Shown here: positions 1 to 6,734 of the stretch, in pieces
Position numbering within the stretch: the first letter of the stretch is position 1
Layout of the letters: every line of letters starts with the position of its first letter
Assembly: GCA_964628285.1 (NCBI GenBank)
Contig: CAZVNP010000031.1
Coordinates: 1-35,706 of the forward strand
DNA from: JAPLDP01 sp964628285
GTDB taxonomy: Bacteria > Bacteroidota > Bacteroidia > Bacteroidales > JAGONC01
Direction: 5' to 3'
Length of the DNA stretch: 35,706 bases
Notes under the pieces: generated by a model
What the model saw: only the letters and a program-made list of their open reading frames with translations
Databases searched by the model: none
Told to the model about the DNA's origin: nothing
Translations under genes and position numbers: made by a program

Positions 1-59
1 CTAAATATTGAATTTTAATTTTTGTTTTGTCTTAAAAGAAGTCGTTTTCTACCGATACT

Positions 60-76
60 CGATGCCTACGGCATCG
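60..76. repeat. 7-bp perfect palindromic hairpin
   Basis: CGATGCC, a three-base loop TAC, and GGCATCG form a perfect stem. No U-tract follows on either strand, so it is not a classical intrinsic terminator. It could be a small REP-like or protein-binding palindrome. Confidence 0.5.
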
Positions 77-152
77 TCGGGGGTGAGGTTGTGAATGCGG
101 CACGCATTGTAAACACTCACAAACAAGGGGGTCGGGCAATTGCACGATTATG

Positions 153-180
153 CGATGGCCGGTGGCCGATGGCCGAGGAC
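153..180. repeat. Degenerate heptamer array (CGATGGC x4)
   Basis: Four head-to-tail 7-bp units read CGATGGC, CGGTGGC, CGATGGC and CGAGGAC. The array lies just before an octamer array of unrelated sequence. Confidence 0.7.
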
Positions 181-186
181 CAGTAA

Positions 187-250
187 TCCTGTTTACCTGT
201 AGTTCCGTAGACCTGAAGACCCGCAGACCCGTAAACCTGAAGAACCGTCC
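187..250. repeat. Degenerate octamer array (ACCYGWAG-like, about 8 units)
   Basis: Eight consecutive 8-bp units follow the loose consensus ACCYGWAG, for example ACCTGTAG, ACCTGAAG (twice), ACCCGCAG and ACCCGTAA. The first unit (TCCTGTTT) and the last (AACCGTCC) are the most diverged. The period matches the octamer arrays around the four-helix-bundle genes, but the unit sequence differs and no such gene is present here. Confidence 0.75.
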
Positions 251-325
251 TCAATTTTTTCCCCCGCCCGCCCCTCGTATGAAATTTCTTGGTATAATTG
301 TAGGTCAAACCTCACTACCAGCTTC

Positions 326-2428
326 ATGATAAAGCAAATTGTCTTTGTCGTTACGGTCGTCATCACGTTAGCAGTTTTTGCCTATACCATACGCCGCATC
401 TTTTCCTTCTTCCGTCTCACCAGGCCTTTTCCTGTCGGCCGCTGGGGCAGGCGCCTTGTCGTCATGCTGTGTGTCGCCTTCTTCCAGTCGAAGATATTGC
501 GGCGTCCTGTCATCGGGTTTCTGCATGCTCTGGTCTTCTGGGGTTTCTGTGTGATCCTCTTCGGCAGTGTCGAGATGATCATCGATGGGCTGGCAGGCAC
601 ACACCGGGTGCTGTCGTTCCTGGGACCGGTCTATGATGTGCTCATCGCCTGCGGCGACATTTTCGGCCTGCTCGTCGGCATCGCCGTCATCGCCTTCTTA
701 GTGCGCCGTCTTTTCATGCACGTCAGGCGTTTCCAGGGCATCGAGATGAAACATATCTCGCATCAGGACGCCAACCTGGCGCTGACGCTCATCCTGCTGC
801 TCATGGTGTCGCTGCTCGGCATGAACACTTCCTACATGCTCATCACCACGCACTATGGCGCCCATCTCACAGGCCTTTATCCTGTGAGCCGCCTCATTGC
901 AGGTTTTTTTCCGGATGCGGTGACGGCGCGCGTCATGGTGTGGTATGAGGTCTTCTGGTGGACTCATATCCTGATGATCTTCCTCTTCGCCAACATCCTG
1001 CCTTATTCAAAGCATTTCCATGTCTTTATGTCGATACCCAATGTCTACCTGAGCCGTCTGGAGCCGCTGGGGTACCTGCCCAACATGGAGAGCGTGACGC
1101 GTGAGGTGAAGCTGATGATGAATCCCGACACGGCTTACGCTGCGGCGCCCGAAGGCGAGCCTGCCGCCACCCGTTTCGGTGTAAAAGATGTGGAGGATGT
1201 CACCTGGAAGAACTACTTAGACTCACTCTCCTGCACCGAGTGCGGGCGCTGCACGTCGGTGTGCCCGGCCAACATCACGGGCAAGAAGCTGTCGCCACGC
1301 AAAGTGCTTATGGACTTGCGGGCACGCATGAAAGAAAAAGGCCCCGGGATGGTGAGGAAAGGAAAGGATTACACCGATAACAAATCGCTTGTAAGGGATT
1401 ACATCTCTGCCGAGGAGCTGTGGGCCTGCACCACCTGCAACGCCTGCGCCATGGAGTGCCCCGTCAGCATCAACCATCCCACCCTTATCCTCGACATGCG
1501 ACGCTACTTAGTGATGGAAGAGGCCGCCGCCCCCGGCGGCATCAACACCATGTTCACCAACATCGAGAACAACGGTGCGCCGTGGCAGTTCTCACCCGAG
1601 GATCGCTTGCTGTGGGCTAAGGACCTGAAGAGTGCCGCCGGTCAAGAAATAAAAGTGCCGGTAATGGCTGAATTAGCCGGCCAGGGTAAGAAACCCGAAT
1701 ACCTCTTCTGGGTCGGCAGTGCCGGCGCCTTCGACGACAGGTATAAAAAGGTGACACGCGAATTTGCCAAGATCCTCGATTACCTTAAGACCGACTATGC
1801 CGTGCTGGGCACCGAAGAGACCGATAGCGGTGACATCGCACGCCGCGCCGGTAACGAGATGCTTTTCCAGATGCAGGCCCTGACCAATATCGCCACACTG
1901 AACGGCTACAGCATCAAAAAGATCGTTACTTGCGATCCGCACGATTACAACACCATGAAAAATGAATACCCAGATCTGGGCGGCCGCTATGAAGTGATGC
2001 ACCATACCCGGTTCCTGCGTGACCAGATCAGGGCCGGCAACATCAGGATCGACGGCGGACCGTTCCGGGACAGCACCGTCACCTTTCACGACCCCTGCTA
2101 CCTGGGTCGTGGCAACGGCGAGTATGAGGCACCCCGTGAGATTCTCAACGCCATCCCCTGCATGAAGAAAGAGATGAAACGTCACAGGAGCTTTGCCCTA
2201 TGCTGCGGCGCCGGCGGCGGTCAGATGTTCAAGGAAACCGAACCGGGTAACAAAGAGGTGTTCATCGAACGGATCGAAGAAGCTATCGCCACCGGCGCCG
2301 ATATTGTCGTCACTGCCTGCCCCTTCTGCATGACCATGATGACGGACGGCATCAAATACAAGGATAAGGTCGAGGTGATAAAAAACCTGGATATTGCCGA
2401 ACTCGTTTCTCAGTGTCTGTCATTATAA
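326..2428 (+). CDS. Membrane Fe-S oxidoreductase (DUF224/HdrD type), probable ETF:menaquinone oxidoreductase
   Basis: This 700-residue protein probably passes electrons from reduced EtfAB to menaquinone in the inner membrane, as the EMO (DUF224) proteins of syntrophic fatty-acid oxidisers do. Seen: an N-terminal NarI-like part of about five membrane helices (roughly residues 4-24, 64-88, 104-127, 150-172, 207-226) with candidate heme b histidines H67, H214, H230 and H232. Two 4Fe-4S motifs follow (C303/306/309/313 and C368/371/374/378). The second CCG domain is intact, with C591, C626-C627, C665 and C668. The first CCG domain (about 460-560) has A468, D500, D537 and D540 where I expect cysteines, so it probably lacks a cluster. 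etfAB lie about 3 kb downstream on the other strand, which supports the role. HdrD-like heterodisulfide or lactate oxidoreductase is a less likely reading. Confidence 0.85.
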   Translation: MIKQIVFVVTVVITLAVFAYTIRRIFSFFRLTRPFPVGRWGRRLVVMLCVAFFQSKILRRPVIGFLHALVFWGFCVILFGSVEMIIDGLAGTHRVLSFLGPVYDVLIACGDIFGLLVGIAVIAFLVRRLFMHVRRFQGIEMKHISHQDANLALTLILLLMVSLLGMNTSYMLITTHYGAHLTGLYPVSRLIAGFFPDAVTARVMVWYEVFWWTHILMIFLFANILPYSKHFHVFMSIPNVYLSRLEPLGYLPNMESVTREVKLMMNPDTAYAAAPEGEPAATRFGVKDVEDVTWKNYLDSLSCTECGRCTSVCPANITGKKLSPRKVLMDLRARMKEKGPGMVRKGKDYTDNKSLVRDYISAEELWACTTCNACAMECPVSINHPTLILDMRRYLVMEEAAAPGGINTMFTNIENNGAPWQFSPEDRLLWAKDLKSAAGQEIKVPVMAELAGQGKKPEYLFWVGSAGAFDDRYKKVTREFAKILDYLKTDYAVLGTEETDSGDIARRAGNEMLFQMQALTNIATLNGYSIKKIVTCDPHDYNTMKNEYPDLGGRYEVMHHTRFLRDQIRAGNIRIDGGPFRDSTVTFHDPCYLGRGNGEYEAPREILNAIPCMKKEMKRHRSFALCCGAGGGQMFKETEPGNKEVFIERIEEAIATGADIVVTACPFCMTMMTDGIKYKDKVEVIKNLDIAELVSQCLSL

Positions 2429-2467
2429 AAACCGATCATCATCCCATCATTACCAAGATTTCTAATC

Positions 2468-2530
2468 GTTCATTTTTCATTTTTCATCTTTCATCTTTCA
2501 TCTTTCATCTTTCATCCTTCATTCACCATT
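2468..2530. repeat. Heptamer tandem array (TTTCATC)
   Basis: About nine 7-bp units: GTTCATT, TTTCATT, five perfect copies of TTTCATC in a row (2482-2516), CTTCATT and a decayed CACCATT. The array fills the gap between the oxidoreductase and the ABC exporter and ends about 25 bp before the exporter's -7 box. Perfect central copies and decayed edges suggest slippage or recent expansion. Confidence 0.85.
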
Positions 2531-2554
2531 CCTCCTTCATATTCAAAATAACGC

Positions 2555-2562
2555 TACCTTTG
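2555..2562 (+). promoter_or_regulatory. Bacteroidota -7 box TACCTTTG
   Basis: An exact TAnnTTTG box sits 16 bp before the ATG of the ABC exporter, giving a predicted leader of about 13 nt. No clear -33 TTG is present because the upstream DNA is the heptamer array. Confidence 0.55.
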
Positions 2563-2578
2563 CCGGAAATTTCATTTC

Positions 2579-4381
2579 ATGGCACTACGGCATACTGATA
2601 ATACGACCAGGGAAGTGCCCCGGAAAAAGATCACGCGTGAGGGTCTGAAGCGTCTGATGCGTCTCTTCCGTTTTGTGCAGCCCCATCGTGGCACCTTTGC
2701 CGGCGGCATGGTCTTCCTGATCCTCTCCAGCCTGTCCGTTCTGGTCTTCCCCATGCTCATGGGCGACCTCATCGATTCGGCCCGTCATGGCACCATCGAA
2801 GGCATCAACAGGATCGGCCTCATCCTCATCGGCGTTTTCGTCCTGAATGCCGTCTTCTCCTATTTCCGCATCTACCTCTTCGCCAAGGTGACGCAGAAGA
2901 CGCTGGCCTTGCTGCGACAGACGACATATAATCACCTTATCACCCTGCCCATGGTCTTTTTCTCCGGTCGCCGTGTGGGTGAGCTGAACAGCCGCATCTC
3001 GGCCGACATCTCGCTGCTGCAGGAGACCTTCACCACTACGCTGGCGCAATTCATCCGTCAGGTCATCACCATCATTGGCGGCATCGCCCTGCTGATCTAC
3101 ATCTCGCCGCGTCTCACCTTAGTCATGCTGAGCCTGGTGCCCGTCGCGGCCATTCTGTCACGGGTCTTTGGATTATACATACGCCGTTTATCAAAAGAAG
3201 CTCAGACCAAGGTAGCCGAATCGAACACCATCGTGGAGGAGACACTGCAGGCCATCGCCAGTGTCAAGGCTTTTGCTAACGAAGCCTTCGAAATGCTGCG
3301 CTACAAGAAAAAAACCGACGAGGTCATCGACATCTCGCTGCGGGGAGCCCGGTGGAGAGGCCTCTTCGTGTCGTTCATTTTTATGGCTCTCTTCGGCTCC
3401 ATCGTCGCCGTGGTATGGTACGGCGTGTCGATGGTCAACCGCGGCGCAGGCCTCACCACCGGCGATCTGATCAAATTCGTCCTCTATACCGTCTTCATCG
3501 GCGGTTCCATCAGCGGTATGGCCGAGCTGTACTCCCAGCTGCAGAAAGCTATCGGCGCCACCGAGAACCTCCTCGATATACTCGATGAACAGGCCGAGCC
3601 CGTCAACCTCCCCGGGGCCTCATCAATGGATTGCTGCAGTGGCAGTGTCGCCTTTCATGGGGTATCCTTTGCCTATCCCACCCGCCCCGATGTGCCGGTG
3701 CTTAAAAATATCACCTTTTACATGGAAAAAGGGCAGCATGTGGCTCTGGTGGGTCCTTCCGGCGCCGGCAAGAGCACCATCACCGCCTTGCTGTTACGTT
3801 TCTATGACCCCGACGAAGGCCGGATACTCATCGACGGCCGGGATGCCCGTGATTATGACCTGACCGAACTGCGCAACCACATGGCCATGGTGCCTCAGGA
3901 GGTGCTGCTGTTCGGAGGCACCATACGTGAAAATATTGAATATGGCAAGCCCGGCGCCGCCGAGGACGAGATCGTCGGTGCGGCACGGCAGGCCAACGCC
4001 ATGGAGTTTATCAGGCGTTTCCCTTCCGGTCTCGACACCATGGTCGGCGACCGTGGCGTCCAGCTGTCAGGAGGCCAACGCCAGCGCATAGCCATCGCCC
4101 GTGCCATACTTAAAGACCCGGCCATACTCATCCTCGACGAGGCCACCAGCAGCCTCGACACCGAGTCGGAACGCCTCGTCCAGAATGCCTTAGACAAGCT
4201 CATGGAAGGAAGAACCACACTCGTCATAGCCCACCGGCTCTCCACCATTCATAATGCCGGCAAAATAATCGTCATCGACCATGGCGTGGTCATCGAAAGC
4301 GGAACACACGATGAACTGATGGCGAAAGAGAATGGCGTTTACCGGAACTTAAGCACCTTGCAGATTGATATGCTTTCCTGA
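2579..4381 (+). CDS. MsbA-type ABC exporter (fused permease-ATPase)
   Basis: This 600-residue half-transporter would act as a homodimer in the inner membrane and export a lipid or amphipathic drug-like substrate. Seen: an N-terminal six-helix ABC membrane domain (about residues 35-320) and a complete ATPase domain with Walker A GPSGAGKS (392-399), signature LSGGQ (496-500), Walker B ILILDE (516-521) and the switch histidine H552 in IAHRLST. Length fits the ABCB/MsbA family. A perfect -7 box just upstream supports the ATG start and separate transcription from the oxidoreductase. Which substrate it moves cannot be read from sequence. MsbA-like lipid flipping and multidrug export are both possible. 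Confidence 0.9.
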   Translation: MALRHTDNTTREVPRKKITREGLKRLMRLFRFVQPHRGTFAGGMVFLILSSLSVLVFPMLMGDLIDSARHGTIEGINRIGLILIGVFVLNAVFSYFRIYLFAKVTQKTLALLRQTTYNHLITLPMVFFSGRRVGELNSRISADISLLQETFTTTLAQFIRQVITIIGGIALLIYISPRLTLVMLSLVPVAAILSRVFGLYIRRLSKEAQTKVAESNTIVEETLQAIASVKAFANEAFEMLRYKKKTDEVIDISLRGARWRGLFVSFIFMALFGSIVAVVWYGVSMVNRGAGLTTGDLIKFVLYTVFIGGSISGMAELYSQLQKAIGATENLLDILDEQAEPVNLPGASSMDCCSGSVAFHGVSFAYPTRPDVPVLKNITFYMEKGQHVALVGPSGAGKSTITALLLRFYDPDEGRILIDGRDARDYDLTELRNHMAMVPQEVLLFGGTIRENIEYGKPGAAEDEIVGAARQANAMEFIRRFPSGLDTMVGDRGVQLSGGQRQRIAIARAILKDPAILILDEATSSLDTESERLVQNALDKLMEGRTTLVIAHRLSTIHNAGKIIVIDHGVVIESGTHDELMAKENGVYRNLSTLQIDMLS

Positions 4382-4420
4382 AAGATGGGAGATTCAACAG
4401 GCAAGATGATCCCCCGCAAA

Positions 4421-4454
4421 TTGAGACCCTCATTGTATATTTTGTTTAACTTTG
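4421..4454 (+). promoter_or_regulatory. Promoter of the nucleotidyltransferase cassette (TTG-N23-TAACTTTG)
   Basis: TTG at 4421-4423 and an exact -7 box TAACTTTG at 4447-4454 are 23 bp apart, within the range used by the Bacteroidota primary sigma factor. The box ends four bases before the ATG, so the mRNA would be nearly leaderless. Confidence 0.6.
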
Positions 4455-4458
4455 ATTT

Positions 4459-4986
4459 ATGTTTCAGGAACTGTTGAAAACCGTCACCCAGGCATTTGAT
4501 CAAAAAGGGATCGGATACATGATCTCCGGCAGCCTTGCCCTCAACGTTTACAGTATCCCCAGAATGACCATGGATATTGACATTATTGTTGAGATTAACA
4601 AGGCAAACCTTGACGATTTTCTGGGGATTTTTTCATCGGGGTATTATCTGAATGAGGAAACCGTCAAACAGGAGGTCGGCCGGAAAGGGATGTTCAATGT
4701 CATAGATCATAAAACCGGATTGAAGATTGATTTCATTGTGAGGAAAGATACGGAATACAGGAGACTTGAATTTTCCAGAAAGATCCTTAAGCAACTTGAT
4801 GATCTGAGTGTGTGGATGGTTTCAGAAGAAGATCTAATCATCTCCAAAATAGCATGGATTCAGCAATTACAGAGCGAGAGACAGATTGAAGATATTAAAC
4901 TGCTGATGTCTTCTCCGGGACTTGACAAAGGGTACATCACTCACTGGTGTGAAAAATTGAGTCTGAATACTTTTGGATTGCTTTAA
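4459..4986 (+). CDS. Nucleotidyltransferase-fold protein (Pol beta/AbiEii-like)
   Basis: This 175-residue protein has the signature of a minimal nucleotidyltransferase: ISGSLALNVY (about residues 22-31) is the G-S turn, MDIDII (about 38-43) supplies the DxD metal ligands, and KIDFIV (about 89-94) supplies the third acidic residue. All three acidic positions are present, so it may be catalytically active in transferring a nucleotide to a protein or RNA target. Family members are common in toxin-antitoxin and abortive-infection pairs. It has its own promoter and is followed three bases later by a small helical protein gene. The coding sequence is visibly AT-richer than the exporter before it, hinting at acquisition. 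The target is unknown. Confidence 0.75.
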   Translation: MFQELLKTVTQAFDQKGIGYMISGSLALNVYSIPRMTMDIDIIVEINKANLDDFLGIFSSGYYLNEETVKQEVGRKGMFNVIDHKTGLKIDFIVRKDTEYRRLEFSRKILKQLDDLSVWMVSEEDLIISKIAWIQQLQSERQIEDIKLLMSSPGLDKGYITHWCEKLSLNTFGLL

Positions 4987-4989
4987 GAC

Positions 4990-5262
4990 ATGACAGACAC
5001 CTCAGCGGAAATCAGATCAAAACAGCTCGGGATATTCCTCGCCAAAACAGAAGCGGAACGGTTCAGGATAGGTGATGAGCTGAATGATTTCGGGCGAAAA
5101 GTGATTGAAAGCCTGATACGGCAGGAACAGCCCGGCATCTGTGATGCAGACCTGAAAATAAATGTATTTAAAAGATGCTATTCGACACTTTTTCCACCCG
5201 ATGAATTGAAGAAGATCATTCACTCAATGAGAGTTTATCTCGCCTATAATAATGTACAATAG
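4990..5262 (+). CDS. Conserved small helical protein, partner of the nucleotidyltransferase
   Basis: This is a 90-residue, charged, predicted mostly alpha-helical protein without a signal peptide or membrane segment. I recall similar short proteins, with a T-x-E-R-hhhG pattern near residue 20, next to nucleotidyltransferase genes in other bacteria, but I cannot name a family with certainty. The start codon lies three bases after the preceding stop, so the two are almost certainly co-translated. It may be a substrate, inhibitor or specificity subunit of the nucleotidyltransferase. The stop is only seven bases from the end of the convergent etfA. Confidence 0.65.
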   Translation: MTDTSAEIRSKQLGIFLAKTEAERFRIGDELNDFGRKVIESLIRQEQPGICDADLKINVFKRCYSTLFPPDELKKIIHSMRVYLAYNNVQ

Positions 5263-5269
5263 TCCCCAG

Positions 5270-6241
5270 TCACTCCCCTTTCATCTCTTTCACGGCCTTT
5301 ATCAACTCCGGTAATATCTTGTGAACGTCTCCCACAATGCCGTAATCGGCTGCTTCAAAGATGGGTGCTTCGGGATCTTTGTTTACCGCCACGATGAACT
5401 TTGACGAGCTGACGCCTGCCAGGTGTTGTATGGCGCCGGAGATGCCGAAGGCCATATAGAGGTTTGGAGCAATGATCTTGCCTGTCTGCCCTGTATGCTC
5501 TTCATGAGGGCGCCATCCTTCGTCCGACACAGGACGTGTGCAGGCCAGCGCACCACCCAGGATGCCGGCAAGCTCTTCCAGCGGTCCCCAATATTCCGGG
5601 CCTTTCATGCCACGACCGCCCGAAACCACAATCTCGGCATCGGTCAGGATGACTTTGCCGATAACCTTCCTGACGTCTGTGATCCTGGTTCTGAAGTCAT
5701 CGTCATTTAATTCAATGTTATATTGTTCTATTGTTATATTGTTAGGGGTTTCGATGACTTTGAAAGCGTTCTGGGAGAGGGTGAGAATTTTGACGGGCGA
5801 TTTGATGACCACGTCGGCGAAGGCTTTGCCGGAGAAAACCTTCTTGGGTACGGTGAAAGGCTCCAGGCTCAGCGGCAGGCCGGTGACACCCGATCCCATG
5901 CCGGCCTTCAGCCGCACTGCCACCCGGGGCGCCAGAGCCTTGCCGGTGAAGTTATTTGACAGAATGACGATGGGGGCATCTTCCTTCAGGGCGGCCTGGG
6001 CTATGACCGAGGCATAAGCCTGGTTCACCAGCTCTTCCAGCCGGCCATTCTCCACCGTCAGCACCTTGCCGGCACCATAATGGCCCAAAATCTTTAACTC
6101 TTCTTCAGGGACTTTACCGATGGACAGCGCCGTGATGCCCGTGTTCAGCATCTTGCCGAGCGCATGGGCATACGACACCGACTCAAAGGTCAGCTTCTTG
6201 AATTTCCCGTCCCAGTTTTCAGTGTAAATTAAAATGGCCAT
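5270..6241 (-). CDS. etfA: Electron transfer flavoprotein alpha subunit
   Basis: EtfA (323 residues) pairs with EtfB and carries electrons from acyl-CoA dehydrogenase to the membrane oxidoreductase. The C-terminal FAD-binding domain is clear: VVSGGRGMKGPE (205-216), CTRPVSD (234-240) and GQTGKIIAPNLYMAFGISGA (251-270). Domain order and length are normal for the family. Residues about 166-177 (NNITIEQYNIEL), in the linker before the FAD domain, are encoded by four copies of an 8-bp repeat that also lies upstream of etfB. The frame stays open and the linker is not obviously longer than in relatives. The gene is last in the acd-etfB-etfA operon and is separated from etfB by a four-helix-bundle gene. 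Confidence 0.95.
   Translation of the reverse strand: MAILIYTENWDGKFKKLTFESVSYAHALGKMLNTGITALSIGKVPEEELKILGHYGAGKVLTVENGRLEELVNQAYASVIAQAALKEDAPIVILSNNFTGKALAPRVAVRLKAGMGSGVTGLPLSLEPFTVPKKVFSGKAFADVVIKSPVKILTLSQNAFKVIETPNNITIEQYNIELNDDDFRTRITDVRKVIGKVILTDAEIVVSGGRGMKGPEYWGPLEELAGILGGALACTRPVSDEGWRPHEEHTGQTGKIIAPNLYMAFGISGAIQHLAGVSSSKFIVAVNKDPEAPIFEAADYGIVGDVHKILPELIKAVKEMKGE
5713..5744 (-). repeat. Octamer array inside etfA (TAACAATA units)
   Basis: On the coding strand, four 8-bp units read TAACAATA, TAACAATA, GAACAATA and TAACATTG. The 16-bp perfect double unit also occurs upstream of the etfB start (7508-7523). The array lies wholly within the etfA reading frame. Confidence 0.8.
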
Positions 6242-6244
6242 ATC

Positions 6245-6283
6245 ATTAATGTGTTGATTAGCTGATTAGCTAATGTGCTAATT
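6245..6283 (-). repeat. Left arm of the 39-bp inverted octamer repeat around four-helix-bundle gene 1
   Basis: On the minus strand the arm begins with units AATTAGCA, CATTAGCT, AATCAGCT and AATCAACA. It matches the right arm (6696-6734, opposite orientation) at 31 of 39 positions without gaps. It includes the last codons of the four-helix-bundle gene and ends three bases before the etfA start codon. Confidence 0.8.
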
Positions 6284-6643
6284 AATTGTTTGATTTGTTG
6301 ATTTTGAAGTTGATATAATTTTATTTAATACCTTTTTAATTGATTGCATCTGTTCAATTAATTGGTCACAATCAGGATAATTTTCAGAGCTTTTACACAA
6401 CTGTAACCAATAATCTGTTTCCTCTGCTTCTTTTGCAGCGACCTTCATTTTATGAATAAAATCCAGTCTGCTTTCGGCATTTTGTGCTTCCCTAATATTT
6501 GCTCCTATCGATGTACCGGATTTAAATAATTGATTTGCTATTATATACTTCCTATTCCCATCTAGCTTTTCACTGTACTCCATAATACCCAATGCAAATT
6601 TAAATGTCAACTGTGCGATTAAATTATCCTTTAACTTATCCAT
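6278..6643 (-). CDS. Four-helix-bundle protein (S23/IVP family), copy 1
   Basis: This 121-residue protein belongs to the four-helix-bundle family first found as ORFs in 23S rRNA intervening sequences and related in fold to the Avd accessory protein of diversity-generating retroelements. The diagnostic segment is GTSIGANIREAQNAES (about residues 43-58), followed by a Lys/Glu-rich helix. The molecular function of free-standing members is not established; the basic helical bundle suggests RNA or DNA binding. The gene sits between etfB and etfA in the same orientation and is AT-richer than both. It is bracketed by a 39-bp imperfect inverted repeat made of 8-bp units. Its last codons lie in the left arm. 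Confidence 0.85.
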   Translation of the reverse strand: MDKLKDNLIAQLTFKFALGIMEYSEKLDGNRKYIIANQLFKSGTSIGANIREAQNAESRLDFIHKMKVAAKEAEETDYWLQLCKSSENYPDCDQLIEQMQSIKKVLNKIISTSKSTNQTIN

Positions 6644-6695
6644 CCCTTCAGTCCTTTCTTCAATTTAAAAATTGCCAAATATCATATCATCAAAT

Positions 6696-6734
6696 AATCA
6701 GCATATCAGCTAATTGGCTAATCAGCACATCAAC
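6696..6734 (+). repeat. Right arm of the 39-bp inverted octamer repeat around four-helix-bundle gene 1
   Basis: Units on the plus strand read AATCAGCA, TATCAGCT, AATTGGCT and AATCAGCA, then CATCAAC. The arm ends immediately before the etfB stop codon. In the minus-strand transcript it would lie 5' of the four-helix-bundle ORF and could pair with the left arm: 31 Watson-Crick and 4 G-U pairs, 4 mismatches. Confidence 0.8.

Larger units (their letters stand above)
1..325. other. Non-coding leader with simple-sequence arrays
   Basis: No convincing gene is seen in this stretch. The only ORF of any length, on the minus strand, is built largely from tandem repeats and has no recognisable domain. 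The region holds a 7-bp perfect hairpin (60-76), a heptamer array (153-180), an octamer array (187-250) and a G/C homopolymer-rich patch near 262-275. A TATAATTG box at 293-300 is one base off the Bacteroidota -7 consensus and could serve the following gene, but no -33 element is clear. Confidence 0.6.

Noticed and set aside
153..250. CRISPR array
   Set aside because: Units are 7-8 bp head to tail with no spacers, and no cas gene is present.
117..308. A 63-residue minus-strand open frame in the left leader
   Set aside because: It is largely encoded by the 7-mer and 8-mer arrays and has no conserved sequence.
83..315. Long-range 8-bp inverted repeat (GTGAGGTT near 83-90 and AACCTCAC near 308-315)
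   Set aside because: An 8-bp match more than 200 bp apart is expected by chance and has no supporting context.
1673..2185. A 170-residue open frame antisense to the membrane oxidoreductase
   Set aside because: It lies wholly under conserved CCG-domain sequence and shows no family features.
5713..5744. Frameshift or insertion inactivating etfA
   Set aside because: The reading frame is continuous, the linker is not clearly longer than in relatives, and the FAD domain downstream is intact.
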